Shown piece after piece: positions 21,116-33,080 of a stretch of 64,000 nucleotides of DNA. The stretch is from Hirundichthys speculiger (taxonomy: Eukaryota; Chordata; Actinopteri; Beloniformes; Exocoetidae): positions 7,501-71,500 of the forward strand of contig JAGFBZ010000902.1 of assembly GCA_018398805.1 (NCBI GenBank), in the 5' to 3' direction. Position 1 is the first letter of the stretch. Each line of letters opens with the position of its first letter. Below the pieces are notes generated by a model. That model was not told the DNA's origin and did no database searches. It saw only the letters and a list, made by a program, of their open reading frames with translations. Made by a program: the position numbers and the translations under genes.

Positions 21116-21126
21116 TATTAGACCAC

Positions 21127-21205
21127 TAGGGCTATTAGTCGATTGCATTTTTTAATCGCAACATTTTCATAGTTAACTCACAATTGATTGCATTTTTTTA
21201 ATGTT
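21127..21205. mobile_element. Possible hAT end fragment (AATCG-rich)
   Basis: TAGGGCTATTAGTCG followed by TTTTTAATCGC and TAGTTAACTCACAATTGA resembles one end of a common vertebrate hAT-type element with repeated AATCG words. No partner end was found before the TCCA microsatellite (21219-21247). Confidence 0.3.
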
Positions 21206-21780
21206 CTGTTTATCCATTCATCATCCATCCATCCATCCATCCATCCAATTTGGCACCCTAGGCGAGATTACACCGGGGTACACAGGAGTGAACTGATCAT
21301 AGCCGGCCCATCCCCAGCTGACCGGCGGCGCGTGCACATGATTTGGCCTCTATTTTCATCCCTCTCATCATTTATTAATCCTTCTTAGTAGCTATCAGTG
21401 TGTTTTATTATTTTTTTAGCATGTTAAGTCAGCATTGCCCATGCCCAAAGTCCTTCTCTGGCGTTGTTTAACGTTACTTCAACATAGCTAGCTCAAATAA
21501 AAAGTCTTCACACAAAACGGCATAAAAAAAGAGAAGATATTAATGTTACCTTTATATTGCGACTTCTTCTTCTCCTCCTCTTTTCTTCTCTTTCTGTTCT
21601 GCGCACCTGAGGGCTTGGACGGCCTTTTCATCTCTCAAATCACACCTGTCCGAGATCGTCTTCCACTTGTCCTGCCCTGATCTCTGATCCGCGCATCATG
21701 ATCCAGACCCAATAACGACACGTCACGTGATCACACATCATTTAGGAACATCTCACTGTTGATTTATTTGTAATGTTAAT
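21206..21780. other. Unassigned DNA with a TCCA microsatellite
   Basis: (ATCC)n lies at about 21219-21247. The rest, including a CTTCTTCTCCTCC pyrimidine patch near 21565-21585, could not be assigned. Confidence 0.4.
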
Positions 21781-21837
21781 ATGCATCCATCCATCATCTA
21801 TACTTGTTTTGGCCTATACAGGGTCACAGGGATCTGC
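21781..21837 (-). mobile_element. SINE tail fragment cut by the LTR
   Basis: CATCCATCCATC, then GGGTCACAGGGATCTGC, matches the start of the SINE in reverse. It stops exactly where the LTR begins, and the SINE does not resume on the far side. Confidence 0.65.
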
Positions 21838-22320
21838 TGTGGAGGAAATTTTTATTTGGTTTATTCATCTTGTAATTTTGTTCATTTTATTTGTCTTTAA
21901 CAATATGCTTAAAAGTGGTTCATTGATCAAGTAGACACAAGCACGGGGGTCAGCTGTGATTCTGAATAAACATTCTTAAATTCAATTAACATCAAGTAAA
22001 TAACTTCTTGACCAAGGAACTGAATAAATGTCCCTAAATTCAATCAGGCTGTTTTAAGACAAATGTCCCTTTGCCTTCACCACCACCTGCTGTGATCTAC
22101 TCTGTATGCAAAAACCTGTAGAAGAATCAACACCTTTTGTCTTAGTATAAAAGGAAAGCGTCATCTCTGTCTGACAGAGTCCTCATTCAGTATTCTGTGG
22201 AGCACTGACTGACAGCTCTCCTAATGTGCACATAAGATTTTTGTATGTTTGTTTCTTTTCTCTTTAATAAATTCTATTCTGATTTTCTCAGCGAGATCGG
22301 ATCTTATTTTTTCCACAACA
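21838..22320 (+). mobile_element. Solo LTR, 483 bp, family A copy 1
   Basis: Starts TGTGGAGG and ends CCACAACA, with TG...CA ends and the 4-bp flank CTGC on both sides (21834-21837, 22321-22324). It has a TATA box (TATAAAA, about 22146-22152) and AATAAA at 22266-22271, about 50 bp before the end: a U3-R-U5 order in plus orientation. A second, disrupted copy of the same LTR lies at 57890-63720. No internal genes are present. Confidence 0.88.
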
Positions 22321-23080
22321 CTGCTTTTTTTTTTTTTTTTTTAAGCCTTTAGTTTGAAAACCGAAAGTCCACCAATGCTGCCGTACTTTTTGGGGCTTAA
22401 TTCATCAGCTTCTTAGTGTATCTTGTCAGGCTGCTGCTTGACCGCAGTAATTTGCTGACGGTCCCTAAACTCCACGGCAGCGGCAGGTACTCAGAAGGAC
22501 ATTCAGCGCTGTTCCTGAGAGTTTTAACCACACCCACTGAGCTTGGAGGGTTGATGACACTTGTGAAATGTCTGGCATACTTATATCTACAAAATGATAC
22601 CAACTTGGATGAAATCAGTGCCATTTTCTGGAAGCTATTAAAGTTTAAAGACAAAAAAAAACAAGCGAATGTCAGATGTGAAACTAACTTTACAGCGTCC
22701 TGCGGTGGTAACTCAATTCACAGTGACATGAAAATACAAATAACCTTTTTTCTTGTTAAAAGACCCATCTGGCAGTCTGTACCAGACTGGAAATGTTTTT
22801 ATTCCTGCTGCATAAGTGGACCTTTGAACACTGAGATCAGAGGACATTAGCTCAGTTTTGGAGCCAGCACCTAGTGGTCAGTCGAGGGACTGCAACAAAA
22901 CCTACTACCTGGCAGGACTCAACTGGTGCTTTCCACCTACCAACATGTCCTGTAAGGCCCACAGCCATACACAGGAGCAAGACGCTGCCCAGAAGCTCTA
23001 AAAACATCAAACCCATCCTGGAGCCACATGGCCTTACTTTCAGCAGATCCTCTTCTTTGTCTTTTACTCCCACAAAGTCA
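22321..23080. other. Unassigned; T run then open frame without motif
   Basis: An 18-base T run (22325-22342) follows the LTR. The plus-strand frame 22416-22850 (144 codons) has no recognisable motif or conserved pattern, and I do not call it a gene. Confidence 0.35.
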
Positions 23081-23345
23081 TTAACCCTTTCATGCATAGA
23101 GGTCACTACAGTGTACAGCTGTTTAAAAGTGTTTTTTCTCTATATATGTCTGCATTTGGGCACTGCTGCATATAGTCCACTCTAGTGGAAGCTATTGCAT
23201 CATCCCATACAAAGAAATCCCATTGGCTGGTCATTCCAAGGGGAAACAGTAGTCAGTAAAACCAAGATGGCTGCCAGACAGGGAGAAAGACCAAACACCT
23301 CGGCTATTTCGGTTTCTACCTTCTATAAAAAGATACTTTTCCAGG
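23081..23345. mobile_element. Possible piggyBac-like end
   Basis: TTAACCCTTTCATGCATAG followed by GGTCACTACAGTG has the TTAA plus CCCTTT start of some vertebrate piggyBac families. A matching opposite end was not found, so it is either truncated or misassigned. Confidence 0.35.
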
Positions 23346-24899
23346 TAAAAAAATGTATAATTACATCAAGTAACATCTAAGGTAACATATTATGTAAAGA
23401 TTTTCCAAGTCTTGATTTTATATTTAGAGGAAATACAGATTAATCATCTGTCCACTCAATTGTACATCATACATCATCATCGTCATCATCTTGTCAAAGT
23501 CCATTCTTTTGACAAGATGGGCCTCAACAGGTGCAGACCTTTGTGTCCCTATGTATGTCCCTATGAGCCCTTGTATCTCTCGCCCTCCGACCTGGAAGAC
23601 CATGGCTGTGTGAAGACGTGGATCCGTCGGTGGAAGTGGCTCCTTGTTCTTCTGTGAAAAACTGAATGAGATGAATCCGCTCTGCTCTCCCGGCGCTGAT
23701 CTACCCGACTGATAAAATTCTGCTGATGAGGAGTCACGCTGCAGGCATCGTGACAATAAATTGGCTGTGAATGGGGAAAAACTGACAAGCGGGCTGCTTT
23801 CCTGTCAGGCATGAACTTTAGGGAAGATTTTGTTCGGTTTTAAGCAGCACCACTGTTGAGAAACAGTTTGTGTTCTCTATCACATAATTACCAGTCTGTC
23901 TTCAAAATCTTTCCTAGTCTAATAGCACATCCTATCATAGACTCCATTGTGTTGAATTTATTGAATTTAATATGTTTTCTGTCAAAATGTGAAGAGAAAA
24001 TCAGAGCTTTGCAGCATGACTCGTTTCAGAGCACTTCCCCCTGAGCAGCCTTGTTTTGAGTCACTTTTTCTTTCACATGGGTCTTTTTCCTCATCTGTTT
24101 CAGTATTCATCTATTCATCTCCATCCTGTCAGGCTGGTGGCTGAAGGCCACCGTGCTGCTGAAAGCACCTCTGTAAGTTTTGAATGGTCCGACCTTCGTC
24201 CGAGTCACAGTAATAGACAAACACAGCGAGCAAACAACTAAATGGAAGCACCTTTCAGCTGCTGTGAAAATCCCAGTAGCTCCAAAGGTTTTGTAGAGTA
24301 AAAGCTACTTGTTCCTCAGAGCGTGAGCAGAGCTGCTGTCACTCTCAGACCATAAACTGCCACTTTCTCTCTGAACAGTGCAGTTGTGTTGCTAAGAGAC
24401 ATTTTCTTCCCTCTTTTCTCTGACCTCCTTTGCTGCAGAGAGCTTCCCTCCTCGGCTGGACTTTTGAGGGTTTACCTGAAGGTTTATGAGTTCCATCTGC
24501 AGCTTCTACTCCAAAGACCTTCATTTCTGAAGACGCGTCCTGTGGTCTGATGCTTTGGGGTGTCCATCATAAAGCCTTTATCTCAGTCCTATGGAACGTT
24601 TGTGGGCGGAGCTGAGGTGTGTGGTTGAAGTAGGACGACCACGTACGGAGGCGAACTTCCTTCTGTTGGTGTTACAGGTTCGATTCCCGACTTGCAACCC
24701 TTTGCTGTGAGTCTGCTCCTCCTTCCTGTCTGGAAAAGTAAAGGAAAAGTACTCAAACAGGAATGACTTCCAGTTTATGTGATGTAAGGAAATCAGCTGT
24801 TGAAAGAAAACCAATGCACTATATATGACATTCCTACCAGGCATTTTTTGAAATGTGTCTTAAAAGCTATAAATGGCTTTGGTGCCACAAACCATAGAT
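23346..24899. other. Unassigned DNA
   Basis: Short ATC-rich patch near 23468-23490. No gene, RNA or mobile element recognised. Confidence 0.4.
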
Positions 24900-25085
24900 A
24901 TTAAACAACATAAATAAGTTCAATCACACTTTATTTATATGGTTCCTATTACAATAAAAAGATTGTTGTAAAAAGCTTTCGGAGATCCAGAGCATGAGCC
25001 TCGAGCAAATATATGACGGTGGCAAGTTTAAAAAAACTCCACTAGTGGAAGAATGAAAAATGATAAGCCAAACAGTGGCAGGAAA
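24900..25085 (-). mobile_element. LINE-type 3' UTR repeat, reverse copy, next to the purine tract
   Basis: Read on the minus strand it gives CTGCCACTGTTTGGCTTATC, AGTGGAGTTTTTTTAAACTT, ATATTTGCTCGAGGCTCATG and ATAAATAAAGTGTGATTG. This is the same order of words as the plus-strand copy at 11730-11946. The purine-rich tract starts just where that family has its pyrimidine stretch. Confidence 0.6.
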
Positions 25086-27007
25086 GAGAGAGGAGGGAGG
25101 ACAGAGAGGAGGGAGGAGAGGAGAGAGAGAGGATGGGAGGGAGGAGGAGAGGAGTAGAGGAGGGGAGAGAGAGGAGAGGAGGAGAGGAGGAGAGAGAGGA
25201 GATGAGAGAGGAGAAGAGGAGGGAGGAGGAGGGAGGAGGAGAGAGAGAGGAGGAGGAGAGAGAGGAGTGAGGAGAGAGAGGAGGGAGGAGGAGAGAGAGA
25301 GGAGGAGAGGAGAGAGAAGGAGAGGAGGGAGGAGAGAGAGAGGAGGAGGACAGAGAGGAGGGAGGAGGAGAGAGAGAGATGGAGGAGAGAGAGGAGGGAG
25401 GGAGGACGGAGAGGAGGGAGAGACAGAGAGGAGGGGGAAGAGAGAGGGGAGGGAGAGAGGAGGAGGGGAGGAGAGGAGAGAGGAGAGAGATGGAGGACAG
25501 AGAGAGGGGGGAGGGAGGGAGGAGGAGGAGAGAGAGGGGGAGAGGAGGAGGACAGAGAGAAGTAGGAGGAGGGAGGAGAGAGGGAGGGAGGAGAGAGAGA
25601 GGAGGAGGAGGGAGGGAGGGAGAGAGAGGGAGAGGAGGGGAAGGAGAGAGAGAGGAGGAGGAGGGAGGCGGAGGAGGAGAGGAGAGAGAGGAGGAGGGAG
25701 GAGAGGAGAGGGGAGGGGGAGGAGAGAGAGGAGAGGGAGAGAGAGGAGGAGAGGAGGAGGAGGAGGAGGAGGAAGAGGAGGGGAGGAGAGAGGAGGAGAG
25801 AGAGGGGGAGGAGGGAGGAGAGAGAGGAGAGAGTAGGAGGGAGGAGAGAGAGGAGGGAGGAGAGAGGAGAGAGGAGGAGGGAGAGAGGAGGAGGAGAGGA
25901 GGAGGAAGAGGAGGATGGAAAAGAGAGAGAGGGGAGAGAGAAGAGGAGAGGACAGAGAGAGGAGGGAGGAGAGAGAGAGGAGGAGGGAGGAGAGGAGAGG
26001 AGAGAGAGGAGGAGGAAGGAGGAGAGGACGGAGAGGAGGACAGAGAGAGGAGGGAGGAGGAGGGAGGAGGAGGACAGAGGAGAGGAGAGGAAGGAGGACA
26101 GAGAGAGGGGAGGAGGGAGCAGAGGGAGGAGGAGGAGGCAGAGGAGGGAGGACAGAGAGAGGAGGGACAGGGGGAGGAGAGGGGGGACAGAGGAGTGGGA
26201 CAGAGAGAGAGGAGGAGGAGGAGAGGAGGAGGACAGGAGGAGGGAGGAGAGAGAGGAGGAGGAGGAGGACAGAGGAGGAGGAGAGGAGGAGGACAGAGAG
26301 GAGGGGAGAGAGAGGAGGAGGACAGAGGAGGAGGACAGAGAGGAGGGAGGACAGGAGAGAGGAGGGAGGACAGAGAGAGAGGGGAGGACAGAGTAGGAGA
26401 GAGATGGAGAGGAGGAGGAGGACAGAGAGGAGGAGGGAGGAGGGAGGACAGAGAGGAGGGAGGCAGAGAGAGGAGAGGCAGAGGAGGAGAGAGAGGAGGA
26501 GGAGGACAGAGAGAGGAGGGAGGAGAGAGAGGAGGGAGGACAGAGAGAAGGAGGGAGGAAAGAGAGGAGGGAGGAGGAGAGGAGGAGGAGGACAGAGAGA
26601 GGAGGACAGAGAGGAGGAGAGGAGGAGGAGAGGAGGAGGAGGGAGGAGAGAGGAGGAGGAGAGGAGGAGGGAGGGAGGAGAGAGGAGGAGGAGGAGAGAG
26701 GAGAGAGGAGGAGGGAGGAGGAGAGGAGGACAGAGAGAGGAGAGGAGGAGGGAGGAGAGAGGAGGGAGGACAGAGAGGAGGGAGGGAGGAGGAGGAGGAG
26801 AGGAGAGGAGGAGAGGAGGACAGAGAGAGGAGGGAGGAGGAGGAAGGGAGAGGAGGAGGACAGAGAGGAGGGAGGAGGAGAGAGGAGGAGGAGGAGGGAG
26901 GAGGGAGGAGAGAGAGGAGGGAGGACAGAGAGGAGGGAGGACAGAGAGGAGGGAGAACAGAGAGAGGAGGGAGGACAGAGAGGAGGGAGGAGAGAGGAGG
27001 AGGACAG
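25076..27007. repeat. 1.9-kb purine-rich (GGA/GA) minisatellite tract
   Basis: Almost pure A/G on the plus strand, built of words such as GGAGGGAGGAGAGAGAGG and GGACAGAGAG, with C mainly in GGACAG and a few T. Long open frames on both strands (663, 562, 380 and 258 codons) simply translate the repeat into Ser/Leu/Pro or Arg/Glu/Gly runs and are not genes. Such polypurine tracts can form triplex DNA, and the GGAGG/GGGAGG words give quadruplex potential. Confidence 0.95.
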
Positions 27008-27348
27008 ATATATTGGCAACCAGTTTTAGTCGTACTTTTACGAGAGCTCAGAGTTAAATTGACTTAAATATTATGTCAACATGTCACTGGCTACAGAAAC
27101 AGCTACATAAAGTGGTTTTTCTTTCACTCATTTTTCAATTTCCCATCAAGCAAAACAAAATAAATGAAAGAAAAACACCAACAACAAAAGAGCGTGAACA
27201 GACTTCAGGGAAAGACTCTAAAAAATGAAGCTGAGCTTTTTAACTTTTATATGTGTCAACATTCTAAGAAAGCATCTTGCATGTGATTTAAAAAGCTGTC
27301 ACTTCTTCCATCCAGACCTCCACCTGCTGATGAAGGAGGTTTATCCTG

Positions 27349-28400
27349 TTAGAAACATTGTTTTGTTCTTGCTTTCTTACTGGCCACTAGTAAATTGTTT
27401 AGCAACCATTTATCTTTTTCTCTCTGCTCCAGAGGTAAACAACTAATACATGTTAGTTTGAATTCAAAAAGGAGCAAACACTTAAATATGTCTTGGAAGG
27501 TTCTCTGAACAGTCCCGTAATATATGAAAATGATCAGGACGTTATCTTCGCATTTTCTCCAACAAACAGGAGGGGAACCATCAAAGTGTGTTTTTTGACA
27601 TTGGGGGTAATAAAGTATCTTATTACTGTCCTCCATCCATATTCTTTCCATCTTTGTGAGTTTGTAGTCCTCCATTGGTGTTTCCAGATTGCAGCCCACT
27701 ATTGCTCCTCCTTCTTTTTCCCATACAATCTTTACGTGCTCTGTTGAGTGAGATTTGTGACTTGTCAGAAATTTATATAAGGCTTGAAACTAGTTTCTTA
27801 TTTATCTTCCCTTCATATGCATTTTTAGATCATTTCAATAAGTCCATATTGACGTCAGACACATAAATCATTTTTATCCCAATATAACGGCGGATTTGAA
27901 GGTACAGAAAAATCTTGCGTCTCCAGAGATACTTTTGTTGGTGTTTCAAAGCTGATAATTTCACCATCCTTGATGAACTTACTCAAACTTGTTAACCCTT
28001 TAAAAGTCCAGAATTTGAATCTTATATCCAACTCATTCGGTGAAAAATACGCATCATAATCATACTATTTAAATGTTACCAGATCTTTTTTCAAGCCAGG
28101 GTAGCTTGTACTGGGGTAGGAAAGATTTTCTCCTCCATATTTTTCCATTGAGAAGTGTCTGATATGTCGCACCAAATCACCAATGCCTTCAGCCTAGAGA
28201 TGGGAGCCCCATCCTACCTTCTCTTTGAGTCTTGAAACAGACATTTGGCCTTTTTCTCTCCCATTGATATCTGGATATCATCTTATCCCACTCATTAACC
28301 TGGTGTGACCTGGTTTGAACAGGAAAAATTGTGCCTTTTATAAAAATATTAGTTTCGTATTTAGTTGCAGTGCAGATGTAACAACTTTTCAGCATTTATT
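27349..28400 (-). pseudogene. L1/Tx1-like LINE ORF2 C-terminal relic
   Basis: The minus strand reads IFPVQTRSHQVNEWDKMISR then RKRPNVCFKTQREGRMGLPS. This is the conserved segment after the RT domain in L1-clade ORF2 (pattern W-DK-IS-W, K-P-FKTL, GG-ALP). Further on, in another frame, are SPPVCWRKCE and later TVQRTFQDIFKCL, matching the cysteine-rich C-terminal region (CWRC...H..W.C) in decayed form. Multiple stops and frameshifts lie between. The nuclease and RT palm are missing. L1 versus Tx1 branch cannot be settled by eye. Confidence 0.7.
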
Positions 28401-28616
28401 TTCTCTGTATGAGAGTATAAGTATGTGAGAATTATTGGACAGAGTTGTAAATGTCTGATTCAGTAAAGTAACAATTCAGGTAATAAATAACCACAATAAA
28501 GAATAAACATCTCTCTTGTGTGTTTAAAGCTAATTGAGAAGGCATATATGGCTATATTTTAAAACTGGTCATCATGGTGGTTCTCAGAGAACTGAACAGT
28601 TTCTCGGGTGAGAAGG

Positions 28617-29168
28617 GACGACTCGACGGGATGACGCGACGGGATGACGCGACGGGACGACGCGACGGGACGGGGCGACTCGACGGGACGACTCGACGGG
28701 ACAACTCGACGGGACGACTCGACGGGACGACGCGACGGGATGACGCGACGGGACGACGGGACGGGACGACACGACGGGACGACGCGACGGGACGGGACGA
28801 CTCGATGGGACGGGACGACTCGACGGGACGACGACGGGACGGGACGACTCGACGGGACGGGACGACTCGACGGGACGACGCGACGGGACGGGACGACTCG
28901 ACGGGACGGGACGACTCGACGGGACGACGACTCGACGGGACAACTCGACGGGACGACTCGACGGGACGACTCGACGGGACGACTCGACGGGACGACGCGA
29001 CGGGATGACGCGACGGGACGACGGACGACACGACGGGACGGGACGACTCGATGGGACGGGACGACTCGACGGGACGACGCGATCGGACAAGATGATCGGA
29101 CGATGTGATCGGACAATGCGGCAGGACGACTCGACGGGACGACTCAACGGGTGACGGGACGACGCAAT
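28617..29168. repeat. GC-rich 13-bp minisatellite (CGACGGGACGACT)
   Basis: About 42 units of a 13-bp motif, CGACGGGACGACT, with GC for CT, T for C and short (GACGG) variants. It is very rich in CpG. Because 13 is not a multiple of 3, all three frames cycle through the same 39-nt/13-residue pattern, so overlapping open frames of 144-211 codons appear on both strands; these are artefacts. Confidence 0.95.
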
Positions 29169-30120
29169 GGCTCCAGACGCGTTTCACAGGCTGTAACTTT
29201 CAACCCACATCGTGATCTCCTCATGGCCTCATCCGCCATCTTGGGATCCTCCTCATGCTACGAAGCCATCTTAGTTTATCTCTCTCTCTCACACACACAC
29301 AACCAAACATGTTTACAAGTTGACACTCTTTTCCATTTAATGTTTTATTTGCTTATGTTAGTCTAGTTGTCGTTTAGTTAGTAAATATCAGGATCTTGAT
29401 TCAAGTGTTGTTCATTTTAATACTTGTGTTAATAAATTCTGATATATTCTAATGAGAGAAGTTGTTTGTGGTTATTTTACAGTTTTGTAACATTTGCTGG
29501 TTGCAGAGGTCTGTGCTCGGACTCACACCTTCTCTGTTGCTCTATAGCGCCACACCTGGTCACAGGCTGGTACACATAGAACAACAGACATTTAGAGACT
29601 GATTGTGTAGTTTAGTCTTTGTTTCCTGATTTATCAGGTGGTGCCCTGTTTCAATTAATTAACTTTGTTAATACATTTCTGGTTATTAGCAGCTATCTCT
29701 TAAGACAGTTGGTAATAACCCCCTTCATGACTAAATGAGCATGTTATACGCACAATATAACTGGTGCCCCTTGTGAGGGTTGAAGACACCAATTATATTG
29801 AGCAGCTTATAGGCACCACCAAAGCCGGGCTGCACATTAAAGTGATCGGGAGCTTTCCCAGCCCAAACCATCGATGTGGACCATGGGGACAACTAATTTT
29901 AACTATTTTTTTTGTCACTTCTTTTGTCTTATTCTTGCATTAATAGCAATTAAGTTGCAACCGCCCGTTGCATCATAGTGGATTAAATAGGTCCACAGTC
30001 CCTTCCTAGAAAATCTGTGGTTCTACTACCATGTAAGCAGCATAATTCCCCCCCCGACCCCTCCCACGTGTTTCAGGTGGTTTGGTCCAAGGCTCGTCTT
30101 TACTCTAAACTACTCTGGCG
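29169..30120. other. Unassigned DNA after the 13-bp repeat
   Basis: A YY1-like word CCGCCATCTTGG lies at 29233-29244 and a short (TC)n(AC)n patch at about 29279-29300. AATAAA near 29432 followed by a T-rich stretch suggests an old 3' end. No gene recognised. Confidence 0.35.
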
Positions 30121-30250
30121 CCAAAACAGAAAGAGACTGGGCGGAACGGAGAGGGCTAAAAAAAAAAAAGAAAGGAGGCGGCGGCCAAATGTGCCAAATG
30201 AACTGACATCTTCTCAAGACAAGCTGGTAGGTTACTGAAAGAGAGATGGA
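30121..30250 (+). pseudogene. Possible N-terminal piece of an hAT-type transposase
   Basis: One frame reads KQKETGRNGEG, stop, KKKRKEAAAKCAK, stop, TDIFSRQAGRLLKERW. A basic stretch followed by AKC-K-TDIF resembles the N-terminus of some ZMYM/hAT-type proteins. Two in-frame stops and no domain beyond this point make it a weak call. Confidence 0.2.
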
Positions 30251-32229
30251 TAATTGGCCTGGTTGTGAATTTTATCATATAACGTGGCGAGCGTTTGCAA
30301 CTGTCACAACTGTCAACTTAAAAATGTCACAATGTAGGTATAGGATTATCTATGCTTAAAGTGCATTCATATTTCCATAGAAGAACCGAAAACTATTTTG
30401 ATAAACAGAGTTGCCAAACGCTTTATCACGCTTTATTTGTAGCCTGCCTGTATTAGCACCAACGTGCACAGGTTAACGCAATTAGACATATTAAACAGGT
30501 TGTGTAACAGGCTATTTGTTAGGGTATTAAATGCATGTCAAACGTGCTATTTAGGCTGCATTATTTAGAAGTGCTGTATACCAATATTGTGCTTGGTTCG
30601 TGGGCGTGGGGGCAGGTGTTATTAAAAAAAATATTCTTAATAATAATAGGCCTAATAATAAAATAGGCTACTCGAGAGTGTGCACGTTCTACATGCCTTA
30701 GCTTCTCTGCAACTGTAGCCTATTTCGTCTCGCCGTTATATCGTGCATTTCCACAGGCGCGCAAACATGAACAACTCAATGTTAACTGTCTTTTTCATGG
30801 TTCTGGAATGTTCTGTAGCATCAGCGCAGGATGCCAGAACCACTGATGATCCAGATGAGGGCAGGACTGCTGAAGGGCCAGGTAGAGGAAGAGAGTTAGT
30901 CAAGATAGACGTTTATGATAGAAAATATGGCATAGTCTACAGAAGAAAATTTATAATAATTTAACAAAATCATAATTAAATATGCAAACAAATAATAAAT
31001 GAATGAAAGGATGACAGAGTGGCCTGAATTTGAATTAAATTCCCGGACTGAGAAAAGGACCCACTCCGGCCCTGGGCACCACACAGGTGAGGTGATCAGA
31101 GGGAGGATCTGCAGGTGTGCACGCAGCTCTGGAAGCTCTGTTGCTCTGTCCCTCCTGGGACAGAGGTCTCTGTGCAGCTCCCAGTCTGCAGGTGATTTTC
31201 TGTTGTTCATGCGCGGATCTACTCACCTGGCTGAAAATCAGATCACATTTTTTTTCCAGTTAATGTGCAGCAGAAGTAATTAAAAGAGGTTCACGTCACC
31301 TTTTTCTTGCCTCTCATGACATTTAAATTACGGGAGTTTTCAGGTGCCTTTGAGAGAAGCAGCAGGACAGCTGTTTTTGGGATGAATTTACATAAAGCAT
31401 GAACCCTCAGATGAGAATCTGAACCTTTGGACACCTGTCAGGGTGGATATCTCCCTCACGACAGGTTCCTATGACGGAGCGGAGAAAGTGGCGATAAGGT
31501 CGACAGACCTGCAGGAAAGAGCAGCATTTTCTCCTTTTTTTGAGATGTCGTTTTGAAAATAATATCTCAGAAATTCAGAAATGACTTCAGAAGCATAAAT
31601 GCTTTCTTCTGTCACAAGTGGAAAAAGATAAGAAAATAGATCTGCAGCTGTTTCACCTCCGTGTGTGAGCATCTCTGCAGATCCGCCTCCTGGCTGCCAT
31701 GAACTAATTCTGCATACGGGAGACTGAATATGTTTTCCAATCATTTATTTCTGTGATTTGTGCGCTGCCTGGCACCATTTGTAAGTCTGATGTGTGCATG
31801 TGATGAGGTTGCTTGGAAACTAAATCTACCATCTGTACGGGAGGAGTTTAATTCCTTTGTTGACTCAGCGGTCAACAAACTGAGCGCTGCTGTTGTATTA
31901 TTCCTCTACTGCAGCATTAGCGTCTTCATTATTATTTTAACTACAGCGCTGACATGCATCATCTTTTGTCAGCTCTCCTGGTGTCCTCAGACGTCCCCAG
32001 GCAGCCGCTGGAGATTGACGTCTCTCATTTAATGGCTGCAGCGGACCGCAATTACATCGACTCAGCCGGACTGGACTCGCCTAAGTGGGCAGCGAGACAC
32101 ACGACGCTCTGGCGAAGAGCGCTCGCGCACGGCGGCGTGCTGGAGTGGCGGCCGGGGTGAGGGAGTGGTGATGGGATACGTTACATCAGCGGTGAGGAGC
32201 GCTGACTCCTGACATGGATGCTGACGCGA
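30251..32229. other. Unassigned DNA
   Basis: No gene recognised. A GC-rich part at 32040-32165 contains CpGs and the end of a 68-codon frame without motif; it could be a small CpG island, but no exon structure is evident. Confidence 0.35.
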
Positions 32230-32237
32230 GGCTGCTG

Positions 32238-32822
32238 TAGTGCTGGGCAGGTATTACCAAAAATTTATATTACGGTATTTTTCTAAATTATATCGGTTTC
32301 ACGGTATATCACTATATTTATTTTTTTAAGGCACAACTGGGTGTTAACCACATTTTCTAACCATTTAGAGAGTAATTGCTGCAGTAAATTGGCTTAGAAT
32401 GACCAATTTTACTGTCACGAGGAGTGAACATTGTAGCCTCGCAACATTAGCAGATTATTGTAGTTTGTTGGACGTCGTCTTTTTTAAATCCAAAGAACTT
32501 CCACACGACAGACACGGCTCCTCGTTTAGGAAGAAGTTCCTCAGTCTCATGTTGCCGTTCTGGAGCTTCCACTTCGGGACTTTCTCTGTTAGCATCCATC
32601 ACCGTTTAACCAGAAACTAGTAGCATGTTGTGCCTCCAGTGCAACTGCAAAACAGTCCCCTGTCAAACAATCTTCTGCGGCACTTACGTTCCGCCGCGCG
32701 GCGTTCCCAACGTTGTGTACGCTACAGTACATACTCACCGGTATTACGGTATATGAAAAATTAATATTATAGGAAAAATAAACACCGGTAATCGGTATGA
32801 ACTGGTATACCGCCCAGCACTA
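32238..32822. mobile_element. hAT-like MITE, 8-bp TSD GGCTGCTG
   Basis: Ends TAGTGCTGGGCAGGTATTACC and, as reverse complement, TAGTGCTGGGCGGTATACC. The perfect 8-bp duplication GGCTGCTG is at 32230-32237 and 32823-32830. Subterminal TACGGTAT / ACCGGTAT words occur at both ends. 585 bp, no transposase frame. Confidence 0.88.
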
Positions 32823-33080
32823 GGCTGCTGTGTAGCGCTGCAGCCTCAGTCAACGGTGAAACATGGAGAAAAACAACCCGACAGGGAAGCAGATAGGAAC
32901 TAAAAAAAAGCCTTGTTAGGAATATTCACCTGTGAATACACACAGAGCTAACTCTCAGATTCCCTTTTAATTTACGAGACTCTCCGAACGCGACAGACTC
33001 GGCTGTGACTTTGTCGGCCTGTTTCACAGATTTGTGTTGCGTTCATGGAAATGAGCGTTTCACTTCGCTAAGGTCGGTAT

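Noticed and set aside
22416..22850. 144-codon plus-strand frame
   Set aside because: No motif or family resemblance. It follows an LTR and a T run, and frames of this length occur by chance in 64 kb.
24677..24687. Perfect tRNA B-box word GGTTCGATTCC
   Set aside because: No A box or acceptor-stem pairing at the right distance upstream, so no tRNA or SINE head can be supported.
25028..27067. Open frames of 663, 562, 380 and 258 codons
   Set aside because: They translate a purine-rich tandem repeat on both strands and contain only a few residue types. No start context, domain or splice structure supports a gene.
28552..29187. Overlapping 144-211 codon frames on both strands
   Set aside because: They are products of a 13-bp repeat that stays open in every frame.
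29640..29790. Possible retroviral primer-binding site (TGGTGCCCCTTGTGAGG)
   Set aside because: It starts like a tRNA-complementary PBS but does not match a tRNA 3' end I know, and no LTR end lies directly upstream.
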